A stretch of DNA of 38,899 bases from Clostridia bacterium (GTDB lineage Bacteria; Bacillota; Clostridia; Oscillospirales; Acutalibacteraceae): positions 1 to 38,899 of the forward strand of contig JAGAPJ010000031.1 in NCBI GenBank assembly GCA_017623315.1, given 5' to 3'. The notes beneath the pieces were generated by a model. It was not told the origin of the DNA and did no database searches. It saw only the letters and a list, made by a program, of their open reading frames with translations. Of this stretch, positions 1 to 6,912 are shown in pieces. A program made the translations under genes and the position numbers. The number at the start of each line of letters is the position of its first letter. Positions within the stretch are counted from its first letter, which is position 1.

Positions 1-294
1 GATAGCCGTAGGCTTAGTTTCTTCTTTCGGCTTTGCCGTTGCTGTCGGCTCTGTGGTGGTCGTGGTCGGCTCGGTTGCCTGAGTTTTGCTCTCAATCGGG
101 GTAGGCTCTTTTTCTTTCTCTGTCGGCTCTACCGCCGCCACAGGCTGTGTTGTTTCGGTAGGTGTTTCTATTATCGCCGTTTCAGATGCTATTGTCGGTG
201 GACTTTCGATAGGCGGTGGTGCGGTGTTGCCACCGCATCCTACCATACTTACCAGCACCCCACAGCAGAGAAGAAGGATTATGATTTTCCTCAT
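1..294 (-). CDS. Lipoprotein, Thr/Pro/Glu-rich (3' end outside window)
   Basis: The 98 codons present start with a hydrophobic signal segment and a lipobox ending VGC (Cys at about residue 17), so the product is probably lipid-anchored on the outer face of the membrane. The rest is a low-complexity stretch rich in Thr, Glu, Pro and Ala, typical of an extracellular linker; any folded domain lies beyond the window edge. The ATG overlaps the stop codon of the upstream gene as ATGA, and a GGAGG-type site sits just upstream, so translation is probably coupled. A plus-strand frame over the same bases is a shadow. No function can be assigned. Confidence 0.75.
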   Translation of the reverse strand, partial: MRKIIILLLCCGVLVSMVGCGGNTAPPPIESPPTIASETAIIETPTETTQPVAAVEPTEKEKEPTPIESKTQATEPTTTTTEPTATAKPKEETKPTAI

Positions 295-575
295 ATATCC
301 TCGACCTCCTCCAGCCCTTGCATCACTTCCACCATAATGCGCGTTGCGAGGATAAATCCCGAACTGAACGCCTCACGCTCGGTGATGCAGGACAGTTCGC
401 TTGTGCAGTCCTTGAACTTTTCAAAGGTTTCTTTTTGTTTCTCTGTGAGTCCCGAATTCAGTTCTTCCTCGTTTTTGCATATCAGCTTGACGAGCTTATC
501 CACGCTCGTTCCTCGCTTGATATACCTTTCGTGCGGACTGATGTTGCCGTAGTACAAATCTTCGAGTGTTGTCAT
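291..575 (-). CDS. DUF6809-like small cytoplasmic protein
   Basis: A 94-residue soluble, charged protein beginning MTTLEDLYYGNI, which resembles the DUF6809 family seen often in clostridial mobile elements (family call from memory). Function is unknown. The frame stays open upstream, but the start at 575 is preferred because a near-perfect AAAGGAGG site lies 8-10 bases before it, while the upstream part reads through the promoter and a Cys-rich, unlikely sequence. It overlaps the following lipoprotein gene by four bases, so the two form an operon. Confidence 0.72.
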   Translation of the reverse strand: MTTLEDLYYGNISPHERYIKRGTSVDKLVKLICKNEEELNSGLTEKQKETFEKFKDCTSELSCITEREAFSSGFILATRIMVEVMQGLEEVEDI

Positions 576-606
576 GTGCGTTGCACCTCCTTTTTTGCAA
601 CACAAA

Positions 607-635
607 CATATACCACAACACCTTTCACAAGTCCA
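607..635 (-). promoter_or_regulatory. Candidate sigma-A promoter for the DUF6809/lipoprotein operon
   Basis: On the minus strand, TGGACT (630-635) and TATATG (607-612) are separated by 17 bases, with a TGn-like extension before the -10. It lies just past the terminator of the upstream membrane-protein gene. The hexamers are weak. Confidence 0.4.
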
Positions 636-652
636 GAGATTTTTATAACAAA

Positions 653-685
653 TATTAAAGCGACAAGGATTTTCGTCCTTGCCGC
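653..685 (-). terminator. Intrinsic terminator of the membrane-protein gene
   Basis: On the minus strand a 10-bp stem (arms 676-685 and 660-669, one G-U pair, CGAAAA loop) is followed by a T-rich tract. It lies 15 bases after the stop codon of the 700-1974 gene and ends the defence cluster. Confidence 0.65.
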
Positions 686-699
686 CAATAGATAATTTG

Positions 700-1974
700 T
701 TAATCATTCAAGTTTATGTGTTTTGGTGCGTTGATTTTATATGAAATTATAGTCGTGTAATTTCGATGCACTTCAAATGTAATGTTTAATTCCTGATTAT
801 ATTGATTTTCGAGAAGATCTTTATACATAAAAATAAGCGAACTTTCAGTGCAATATGTTTCTTTTTCCGGTAAATTTGCTGTTGTTATAATACTTAATTT
901 ACATGAAGCATCACATTTTAAAATGCTTACAGGCAAAAGTTTATCATCGGTTATTTCACCAGAAACCCATTTGCATTTCAAATCAGTTGCCATTCCAAGA
1001 CCAATATTGTGAATCTCTAAACTTGTTCCTAATGATGAACAGGAATCATTTTCCGAACGAGTTATCGTAAGCCATAAATCAGGCAAATCGCTGCCACGTT
1101 CTTCTTTTAACATCCACTTACCAAATTCAACTTCAAGATAAGGAATTTTTTCAAGACGCTTTGATTCTGCTTCACGCCTATGCCCGTCTTTAATAGTCCA
1201 GGCAACACCTACGAGTGTAATCAATCCACCAAATAATGCGCTCGCAATTATTAAAACTATATTTTGAAGAGATGGATTAGGAATAATATAAATTAAATAT
1301 ATAGTGATGGCAATTCCGGCAACAAAATCGTGAAGCATTGCAACCTTGCTTACAACTTTCCTTGAGATAACAAGGTTTGAAAGGTTTGTAAATATTATTA
1401 CCATACATAAACCGCCGGTAATAAATTGCCATAATAAAGAGTGTGAAAATATTGATATGTAAAACGCATCTGCTAACCAATAAAACAAAATGTATTTTAT
1501 TAAATTAATTCTCGTTGTCTTTTTTTGCTCGATCGTATATGCATTTTTGATTTCGACATATTTCCACAAATTGCAAAGCGTAATAGGTACTGCAATAGCA
1601 GTTGTAATAGCGCTTATCCACCACCAAGAATAATTGACATCATAATAGTTTGTTATAAAAGCACTAATAAAGAAATACAGTGCCACTGCAGACATACCCC
1701 TCATAAAAATATCATGAGGCTTAAATTCTTCCGGCTTATTTTTTCCCTTAATATATAGCAAAACACTATCGATGATGAAAACAATCAAAGAAGGAATCCA
1801 TATAATATATGCAATTTTAAGCGGAAGTACATCAAAGAGAAATGGTATGATAAAAAATAATATCATAGCGATTTTTGGTATTATTTTATAAGCAATGGTT
1901 TTTACAACTTTTGATAATAAAGGTAAAAACCTTGTTCTTAAAGTATCAAATACTTTAGATATATGAACTGCCAC
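700..1974 (-). CDS. Multi-pass membrane protein with C-terminal soluble domain, last gene of the R-M cluster
   Basis: A 424-residue protein that I do not recognise as a named family. About eight hydrophobic segments occupy residues 30-265, and the last roughly 160 residues (from about 280, rich in Glu, Ser, Leu and Lys) look soluble and beta-rich. The start is GTG at 1974, preceded by AAAGGAATG at a good distance; no better ATG is close. It follows the N4/N6 methyltransferase gene by 43 bases in the same direction and ends at a terminator, so it is probably co-transcribed with the restriction enzyme and methyltransferase. A membrane partner in a defence operon is often an effector, but nothing in the sequence proves that here; it could be unrelated cargo. 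Its AT-rich composition differs from the core genes downstream. Confidence 0.7.
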   Translation of the reverse strand: MAVHISKVFDTLRTRFLPLLSKVVKTIAYKIIPKIAMILFFIIPFLFDVLPLKIAYIIWIPSLIVFIIDSVLLYIKGKNKPEEFKPHDIFMRGMSAVALYFFISAFITNYYDVNYSWWWISAITTAIAVPITLCNLWKYVEIKNAYTIEQKKTTRINLIKYILFYWLADAFYISIFSHSLLWQFITGGLCMVIIFTNLSNLVISRKVVSKVAMLHDFVAGIAITIYLIYIIPNPSLQNIVLIIASALFGGLITLVGVAWTIKDGHRREAESKRLEKIPYLEVEFGKWMLKEERGSDLPDLWLTITRSENDSCSSLGTSLEIHNIGLGMATDLKCKWVSGEITDDKLLPVSILKCDASCKLSIITTANLPEKETYCTESSLIFMYKDLLENQYNQELNITFEVHRNYTTIISYKINAPKHINLND

Positions 1975-2017
1975 TTAATCATTCCTTTCTTTAAACTTAT
2001 TTTTGTTTGCAAATGAA

Positions 2018-2809
2018 TTACTTCTTCACTTTCTTGAACACAAAAATATATTCATGCTTGAACAGATAAAAATCACTTGCTAATGCGCGATAACGCCAAA
2101 TAGCTTTTTGATTTGACTTGCCTTTGGTATCTTCAAAATTTTTGACCAATATAGCCTTCAACTTAAAACCGCGAGACAAGAACAAATTCATACAATAGAA
2201 TCCCAAAGGTACGATCTCACTATTGGCATATTTATCACCGATGACACAAGCACAATATCTGTTCTTTTCTAAATACCTTGATGTGTTATCTATAACTTCA
2301 CCAAAGGATTGATTAAATTCTTCAAGAGAGTTACAGTTCGACAAATCTTTTTCGTTGTCACTAAACTTAATAATATCCCAGTACGGCGGATGATATATCA
2401 CAAACTGAACTTTATCAATGCCGAAATGATGCAAACGATCTTCAATATTAGCCGTTCTGCTATCGCCAACAATAATTGTTCCTTTGAAATCTTTTGTTTT
2501 TTCTTGCTCCACCAAATCGTGCGCTGCTTTGGCGACATCTTCCTGAAGTTCAATTCCGATGGCATTTCTGCCCAATCTTTGAGCTTCAATTAAAGATGTT
2601 CCTCCTCCGGCAAATGGATCAAGAATCCAATCACCTTTTTTCGTATATCTTCTGAACAATTGATTTGGAATTTGAGGAACAAAGTTGCCGTGATATGAAG
2701 CATTATGAACACCGGACTTATCTCTCTTATCAAATATCCAAAGAGAATCAGTAAGAATATCTTCATACTCTTTCCAGTTATTCATATCCAAATCATTATA
2801 ACGAGCCAT
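2018..2809 (-). CDS. DNA methyltransferase, N4/N6 amino type
   Basis: A 263-residue SAM-dependent DNA methyltransferase of the N6_N4_Mtase (PF01555-like) type. The SAM-binding motif I, DPFAGGGTS, is at residues 64-72, followed by the acidic end of strand 2 (GIEL) at 85-88. The catalytic motif IV, HPPYW, is at 140-144; the xPPYW form fits N4-cytosine or N6-adenine methylation. The order I then IV with no large insertion leaves only a small target-recognition region. ATG at 2809 has an AAGGAAAAG site and lies 3 bases after the stop of the restriction-endonuclease gene, so the two are one transcript. It probably protects one strand of an asymmetric site, with the D12 enzyme protecting the other. 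Confidence 0.85.
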   Translation of the reverse strand: MARYNDLDMNNWKEYEDILTDSLWIFDKRDKSGVHNASYHGNFVPQIPNQLFRRYTKKGDWILDPFAGGGTSLIEAQRLGRNAIGIELQEDVAKAAHDLVEQEKTKDFKGTIIVGDSRTANIEDRLHHFGIDKVQFVIYHPPYWDIIKFSDNEKDLSNCNSLEEFNQSFGEVIDNTSRYLEKNRYCACVIGDKYANSEIVPLGFYCMNLFLSRGFKLKAILVKNFEDTKGKSNQKAIWRYRALASDFYLFKHEYIFVFKKVKK

Positions 2810-2812
2810 AGA

Positions 2813-3466
2813 TTACTTTTCCTTTATCTTCTTATTGAGTTCCTTGCGCCACTTTGAAGGATTATGCCAAAAGCAACCGACACAACCGATATCGTCTGAA
2901 TAATTCTCATCACCAACATACCAAAATTCAATCTCTTTATAACCTTTTCCGCGTTTGTTGGTTTTTACACATTCCTCACAGATTCGAGATTTTAAGAGAT
3001 TGTTAGGGCTTGTTAAAAGCATAAACTTTGATTTGATTTGTTCATCGGTCAAATTAGAATTATCATCTTCATTTGTGGTCCAACGTACCTGAGGCGTTCT
3101 ATGGTCAATCTCTAAAACCTTTGCAGCTTCAGTTCTCATTGAGTATTCATCCACACAACCAAACAATTCCTTTGCTCTTTTGGCAACTTTGGCAGGAATG
3201 CCTGTTCTTGCTTTAAGATTTTCTGTAACGATTTCAGTTGATTTAAGTTTTCTGTGCACAGTTTTAATGCCGCAATTAGGGCATAAGATCATCTTATACC
3301 AATTGCCACTCTCATCTTGATCAAGTTGGATACCTTTTTCCTGACGCCAAACTTGCCAAGTCTTAGCTTGGCCACTTAATAATTCACACTTTGAGCAATG
3401 CCATTTACAATCAGACATAGTTTCAAAATCTTTATATTGGTTACTACCTTCTTTAAACGGGTTCAT
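2813..3466 (-). CDS. HNH-type restriction endonuclease, probably Type II
   Basis: A 217-residue protein with a beta-beta-alpha-metal (HNH) core: EIDHR at 119-123 with the candidate general base His122, then NN at 155-156 and basic residues around 159-161. Cysteine pairs surround it: Cys24/Cys27, Cys62/Cys65, Cys163/Cys166 and Cys195/Cys198, suggesting two structural zinc sites. Small HNH enzymes lying between two methyltransferases are typical of Type IIS systems such as those of the MnlI and HpyAV kind (family knowledge). The recognition site cannot be read from sequence. ATG at 3466 has a strong AAGGTGGGAT site and its own promoter at 3499-3527. It is followed after 3 bases by the second methyltransferase gene. 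Confidence 0.75.
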   Translation of the reverse strand: MNPFKEGSNQYKDFETMSDCKWHCSKCELLSGQAKTWQVWRQEKGIQLDQDESGNWYKMILCPNCGIKTVHRKLKSTEIVTENLKARTGIPAKVAKRAKELFGCVDEYSMRTEAAKVLEIDHRTPQVRWTTNEDDNSNLTDEQIKSKFMLLTSPNNLLKSRICEECVKTNKRGKGYKEIEFWYVGDENYSDDIGCVGCFWHNPSKWRKELNKKIKEK

Positions 3467-3498
3467 AAATTATCCCACCTTAATTTTTAGATGAGATA

Positions 3499-3527
3499 AT
3501 TATAACATAAAAAAAGTGACTTCACAA
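3499..3527 (-). promoter_or_regulatory. Promoter for the restriction-endonuclease gene
   Basis: On the minus strand, TTGTGA (3522-3527) and TATAAT (3499-3504) are separated by 17 bases. The -35 box lies in the loop and lower arm of the terminator that ends the upstream methyltransferase gene, so the two signals overlap. Confidence 0.6.
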
Positions 3528-3543
3528 GATGAAGTCACTTTTT
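3511..3543 (-). terminator. Intrinsic terminator of the D12 methyltransferase gene
   Basis: A perfect 14-bp stem (3511-3524 with 3530-3543), 5-base loop and T run on the minus strand. The stop codon of the methyltransferase (3535-3537) lies inside the hairpin. The A/T-rich flanks could let it work in both directions. Confidence 0.8.
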
Positions 3544-4533
3544 TATCAAACAATGTAGATATTCCACGGTTTTATCACTTTTATGGTTTCTATTTTCATC
3601 CGTGTCTGCTTTGAACCTTCGATAGTCGGTCGAGAACATTTCATATTCGCCATATCTTTGCATTACTTCTCGAATCGTTTCGAAAGGCATTAAGCCTTCA
3701 TTGTTGTAACTTAAGAATATGTACTCGAAGTTTGCGTTTCTTATTACGTCATCAAAGGCATCTACAACCGTTCTTGGTGAACAGAAATCGCTTTTTTGCT
3801 TGCTGTAATCACGTAATCCGGTTTTACCTTTAAGTTCGGGTGAGTCATATCTTGCTATGGTTTCGAGAACATGATAGTTGGCACAATATTGTCGTGCATT
3901 ATACGGCGGATCCAAGTATAGTATATCACCACCAATTGTTTTGATTAGATCAGAGATATTCTCGTTATATGCTTTGCTTGATTTATCGCCATCAATGATA
4001 GGGAGTAGTTCTAACTCAAATTCTTTAGCTGCAGATTTTTTGATCTGTTTTAGGAATGCACCATATACCGATGCCGTGTTAGCATATTTATCAATTGAGT
4101 TAATAAGACTTGCGAGAAGATAGTAGTATTGAGCTTCGTCAATATCTCCACAATTCTTAAGTCGTTCCAACTCTATTCTAATTGAATCACATTTCTTGCC
4201 GTTTTCATCGGTGAAATAATTTCTTCCGCTACCGGAACCGGCACAATAGTTTTTGTAGATAAACCCTTCTGTACCTTTCAAGGTGTTAAGGTGTTCAAGA
4301 ATTCTTACTTCAAGGGGAGGAACATTTTCAATCAAATGTTTATTCATTACATAACTGTAATATTGAATATCATTTGCTAAAACTCGGTAGCCCTTTTCCT
4401 TGAATGTTTTTCCTACCACACCCGTTCCTGCAAACAGATCAGCAAACACCTTGTTAGTGTTAGTTCCAGCAACAGTTGATATTGTTTCGGTAAGAAAGTC
4501 CATAAGCGAATACTTGGAACCTATATAATTCAT
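3535..4533 (-). CDS. D12-class adenine-specific DNA methyltransferase
   Basis: A 332-residue Dam-type (MethyltransfD12, PF02086) N6-adenine methyltransferase. The N-terminal YIGSK motif (3-7) and DLFAGTG (32-38) form the SAM site; DPPY at 207-210, followed by NARQY, is the catalytic motif IV. The DPPYNxRQY form is found in modification enzymes of Type IIS systems of the FokI kind (family knowledge). ATG at 4533 has a strong GTGAGGTGAGGAC site and its own promoter at 4558-4586. It is cut off from the restriction gene by a terminator, so methylation can be expressed independently of cleavage. With the second methyltransferase it would protect both strands of a non-palindromic site. Confidence 0.88.
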   Translation of the reverse strand: MNYIGSKYSLMDFLTETISTVAGTNTNKVFADLFAGTGVVGKTFKEKGYRVLANDIQYYSYVMNKHLIENVPPLEVRILEHLNTLKGTEGFIYKNYCAGSGSGRNYFTDENGKKCDSIRIELERLKNCGDIDEAQYYYLLASLINSIDKYANTASVYGAFLKQIKKSAAKEFELELLPIIDGDKSSKAYNENISDLIKTIGGDILYLDPPYNARQYCANYHVLETIARYDSPELKGKTGLRDYSKQKSDFCSPRTVVDAFDDVIRNANFEYIFLSYNNEGLMPFETIREVMQRYGEYEMFSTDYRRFKADTDENRNHKSDKTVEYLHCLIKK

Positions 4534-4557
4534 GTCCTCACCTCACTTTCGTCTTTG

Positions 4558-4586
4558 ATTATATCACATCTGCTTTTATATATCCA
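4558..4586 (-). promoter_or_regulatory. Promoter for the D12 methyltransferase gene
   Basis: On the minus strand TATAAT (4558-4563) has a TGn extension and a weak -35, TGGATA (4581-4586), at 17 bases. It overlaps the 3' end of the nuclease gene upstream. Confidence 0.5.
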
Positions 4587-4592
4587 GCTTTT

Positions 4593-5747
4593 TTAGAAAA
4601 CTTTTTCGAAGGTAATATCTTCATCAATATCAAACGCTATATACTCTACCGCAGAAACAGAAATATCATCTTGCGTTGGATATACAAGAGTATTAGATAA
4701 ATTATGAAATCTTTCTCGATTTCTATCATTTGTTTTCTTAGCTATAACAATAGGATAAATCGTTATTTCTTTGCCGGTATATAAGGAACACCAATAATTC
4801 TTTACCCAATCAATATACCAAGGCAACTGATATGTAATTATGCTATCGTATGGTTCTTCGTCTTTTAGCTCAATTATATTAATTCTTACAGAACTATTAT
4901 CTTCTTGAACTGTAACAACATCAATTCTTTGCATTCCAACACCACAGGAAACTTCATTGCCGATCCAAGTGGCTTTTTCTTGTTCAATATGGAGAATATC
5001 ACATAATGGTTGTTCCAAACAATTTTGAACGATGTATGCCTGCAAATGCGTTTCAAAGGCATTACCACGGTGACATTTTACCAACAATCTATCTTTAATG
5101 GAAACCGAATTCGTATCTCCCTCATATTGTGAGGATTCATTAATAGTAATTATTTTATCTTGATTTGTATTATAAGAAAATGCTGTTCCATCCAAAACAG
5201 TGTTTGAGTTCTCGTTTCTTATTTTATTAATTAGTTTATCTGCTTCATAGTCAGTAATCATAGTACAGCCACGATTACCTTTGAGTTTTCTGTAAATAAG
5301 ACTCCAACACATTTCGCTTGGATGATTAATTCCATCCAAAAGGTCTAAAGCTTTATGTTCAGAAACTCCATTTGCATAAACTTCATCCGGTTCGATCCTA
5401 ATGCGCAGATTCAAATCTTTCCCCATTTCTGACGAAAGATAATTATTATAGTTAGAATCGTAAAAAGGAGTTCCTGCTGCTTTAAATACGCCGTAAAATT
5501 TCCCTTTGCCATTATTTCCTTGAAGATAGAAAACAATTTTGTCATTAGGTCTAACTCGTGAAATATCCGCAATCATTGCTACAATATTTTTTTCAGAAGT
5601 AGCAGGTACGCCATCTTTCTTTTTCTTTGGGTTTTGGTAATTGAAATCCTCCAGAAATGGTGCATCACAAGAAGCACCCGTTCCTGCAAACATATATTCA
5701 AGATGATATTTAAAAGTCTTTGTATCAACAATAAAAACGTGTGTCAT
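4593..5747 (-). CDS. PUA/EVE-like domain fused to NucS/DUF91-like PD-(D/E)XK nuclease
   Basis: A 384-residue soluble protein with two parts. Residues 1-125 include RVRPNDKIVFYLQG (64-77) then KFYGVFKAAGTPFYD (83-97), a pattern that resembles EVE/PUA-like domains which read modified bases. Residues 215-384 carry a nuclease-like core: Glu232 (AFETHLQAYI), Asp276 in GMQRIDVV, Glu293-x-Lys295 (IIELKDEE), and a conserved-looking Gln before a WYIDWV helix. This E-D-ExK-Q arrangement is that of PD-(D/E)XK enzymes, closest in style to DUF91/NucS. ATG at 5747 follows AAAGGGGA. It has its own promoter and lies directly upstream of the methyltransferase gene. It may be a modification-dependent (Type IV-like) nuclease or the sensor of the cluster; the function is inference. 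Confidence 0.65.
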   Translation of the reverse strand: MTHVFIVDTKTFKYHLEYMFAGTGASCDAPFLEDFNYQNPKKKKDGVPATSEKNIVAMIADISRVRPNDKIVFYLQGNNGKGKFYGVFKAAGTPFYDSNYNNYLSSEMGKDLNLRIRIEPDEVYANGVSEHKALDLLDGINHPSEMCWSLIYRKLKGNRGCTMITDYEADKLINKIRNENSNTVLDGTAFSYNTNQDKIITINESSQYEGDTNSVSIKDRLLVKCHRGNAFETHLQAYIVQNCLEQPLCDILHIEQEKATWIGNEVSCGVGMQRIDVVTVQEDNSSVRINIIELKDEEPYDSIITYQLPWYIDWVKNYWCSLYTGKEITIYPIVIAKKTNDRNRERFHNLSNTLVYPTQDDISVSAVEYIAFDIDEDITFEKVF

Positions 5748-5774
5748 AGTAAATCCCCTTTGTATATTTTAAAT

Positions 5775-5803
5775 ATTATAGCATATTTTGTTATTCTCCA
5801 CAA
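5775..5803 (-). promoter_or_regulatory. Promoter for the EVE-like nuclease gene
   Basis: On the minus strand TTGTGG (5798-5803) and TATAAT (5775-5780) are separated by 17 bases, about 30 bases before the ATG at 5747. Confidence 0.7.
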
Positions 5804-5818
5804 TACGAAATTCAAAAT

Positions 5819-5874
5819 TTATACCATACAATAACCGACAATTAACTTTACTAATCCACAGTTGTATGGTATAA
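5819..5874. promoter_or_regulatory. 13-bp inverted repeat in the divergent promoter region (candidate operator)
   Basis: Arms 5819-5831 (TTATACCATACAA) and 5862-5874 (TTGTATGGTATAA) are perfect reverse complements, 30 bases apart. The right arm covers the -10 box of the plus-strand promoter. Arms this far apart are more like two binding sites for a looping or dimeric regulator than a hairpin. The adjacent HTH protein is the obvious candidate ligand (inference). Confidence 0.6.
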
Positions 5875-5875
5875 T
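5847..5875 (+). promoter_or_regulatory. Promoter for the HTH/DUF2971/recombinase operon
   Basis: TTTACT (5847-5852) and TATAAT (5870-5875) are separated by 17 bases. The -10 overlaps the right arm of the 13-bp inverted repeat, so a protein bound there would block initiation. Confidence 0.65.
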
Positions 5876-5901
5876 CAAGAAAAACTAAAAGAGGTGTAAA
5901 T

Positions 5902-6087
5902 ATGGCCGATTTTGAAGATAGATATTACTCAATGCCTGAGATCTGTAAATATCTCGTTATTAGCCGTGATTCTGCGCTGAAATGGATTGCGAATAAAGGT
6001 ATGCCGGCACATAAAGTCGGCAAGAAGTGGAAGTTCAAACTTTCCGAAATTGATGCTTGGGTAAACAGCGGACAAGCGGAGGAATAG
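5902..6087 (+). CDS. Excisionase-type helix-turn-helix protein (HTH_17/MerR-like)
   Basis: A 61-residue protein that is almost entirely one winged-helix DNA-binding domain: YSMPEICKYLVISRDSALKWI (about 10-30), then the wing HKVGKKWKFKLSEIDAWV (about 37-55). This is the layout of the excisionase/HTH_17 family, used as recombination directionality factors or small regulators. ATG at 5902 follows AGAGGTG. It is first in a plus-strand operon, 4 bases before the DUF2971 gene and upstream of a large serine recombinase, so either a role in excision or autoregulation at the inverted repeat is plausible. The sequence does not decide between them. Confidence 0.82.
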   Translation: MADFEDRYYSMPEICKYLVISRDSALKWIANKGMPAHKVGKKWKFKLSEIDAWVNSGQAEE

Positions 6088-6091
6088 TAAA

Positions 6092-6895
6092 ATGAATAAA
6101 TATTTATCACTTTTATACGATAGAAAAATAAAAGAGGCAGAGAGTTATAGAAAATCTATGGTTCCTTGTAAACTTCTAAAGTTTGTTTCGCTTACGGATG
6201 ATGTCAAAATGAACAACAACAAGTTTACAACGCTAAAGAAAGAACAAGCGTGGTTTTCCTCTGTAGAAATGCTTAATGATCCGTACGAGTTTAAGTTTAT
6301 GTTTATTGATGAAGACAAATTAAAACAGCATGGATATACAAATGAAATAATTTGCAAATTTAATGAGTTTTTTTCAAATAACATAAATCAATGGTCGGTC
6401 TTATCTTTATCGGCTGCATCTATTGACTGCCTTCCAATGTGGGCTTATTACACTAATAATTTTCGCGGGTTTTGTATTGAATATGAAGTACAGCGACCAG
6501 ACGCCATTTTTGCTATTGCGTATGAGCCAAAAAGGATACCTATAGCAAGTATCTTTGCAAACTTTTTCAATGAGTTTAAAAAGATGATTGATCACGGTGA
6601 AGAAACCAATCCAGAAGTTGAGTTTTATTCAACAATTTTAAGATGTCAATTACATTCTAAACATAATTCTTGGAAACACGAAAATGAGTTTAGAATTTTG
6701 TATCCATTAATTGAAAAGTATGGTCAAAATGTTAATATCAAAGATGTTGGTTTGAAAACAAATAGAATTATTGCGGGACTGAATTGTGCCACAGAAAATA
6801 AAATCATACTTAATGAAATTTTGAACTCTTTGGGGTGCGGGAACATATTGGAATCAAAAATCAGTGGGAAAGATTACACAGTATTTAGTGAATAA
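6092..6895 (+). CDS. DUF2971 family protein
   Basis: A 267-residue soluble protein. DUF2971 hallmarks are present: KFTTLKKEQAWFSSVEMLNDPYEF (about 44-67, the family's phrase on sites filled with NDPxE), MWAYYTNNFRGFCIEYE (about 116-132) and SWKHENEFRIL (about 209-219). The biochemical role is not established to my knowledge; members are scattered in accessory and defence-associated regions. ATG at 6092 lies 4 bases after the stop of the HTH gene and 17 bases before the recombinase start, so the three form one operon. The low GC and codon use match the defence cluster rather than the core genes. Confidence 0.8.
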   Translation: MNKYLSLLYDRKIKEAESYRKSMVPCKLLKFVSLTDDVKMNNNKFTTLKKEQAWFSSVEMLNDPYEFKFMFIDEDKLKQHGYTNEIICKFNEFFSNNINQWSVLSLSAASIDCLPMWAYYTNNFRGFCIEYEVQRPDAIFAIAYEPKRIPIASIFANFFNEFKKMIDHGEETNPEVEFYSTILRCQLHSKHNSWKHENEFRILYPLIEKYGQNVNIKDVGLKTNRIIAGLNCATENKIILNEILNSLGCGNILESKISGKDYTVFSE

Positions 6896-6912
6896 TATAA
6901 GGAGGTTTTGTA

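Noticed and set aside
86..695. Open frames on the plus strand over the lipoprotein and DUF6809 genes
   Set aside because: The minus-strand genes have a lipobox, good ribosome binding sites and ATGA coupling; the plus-strand frames have none of these.
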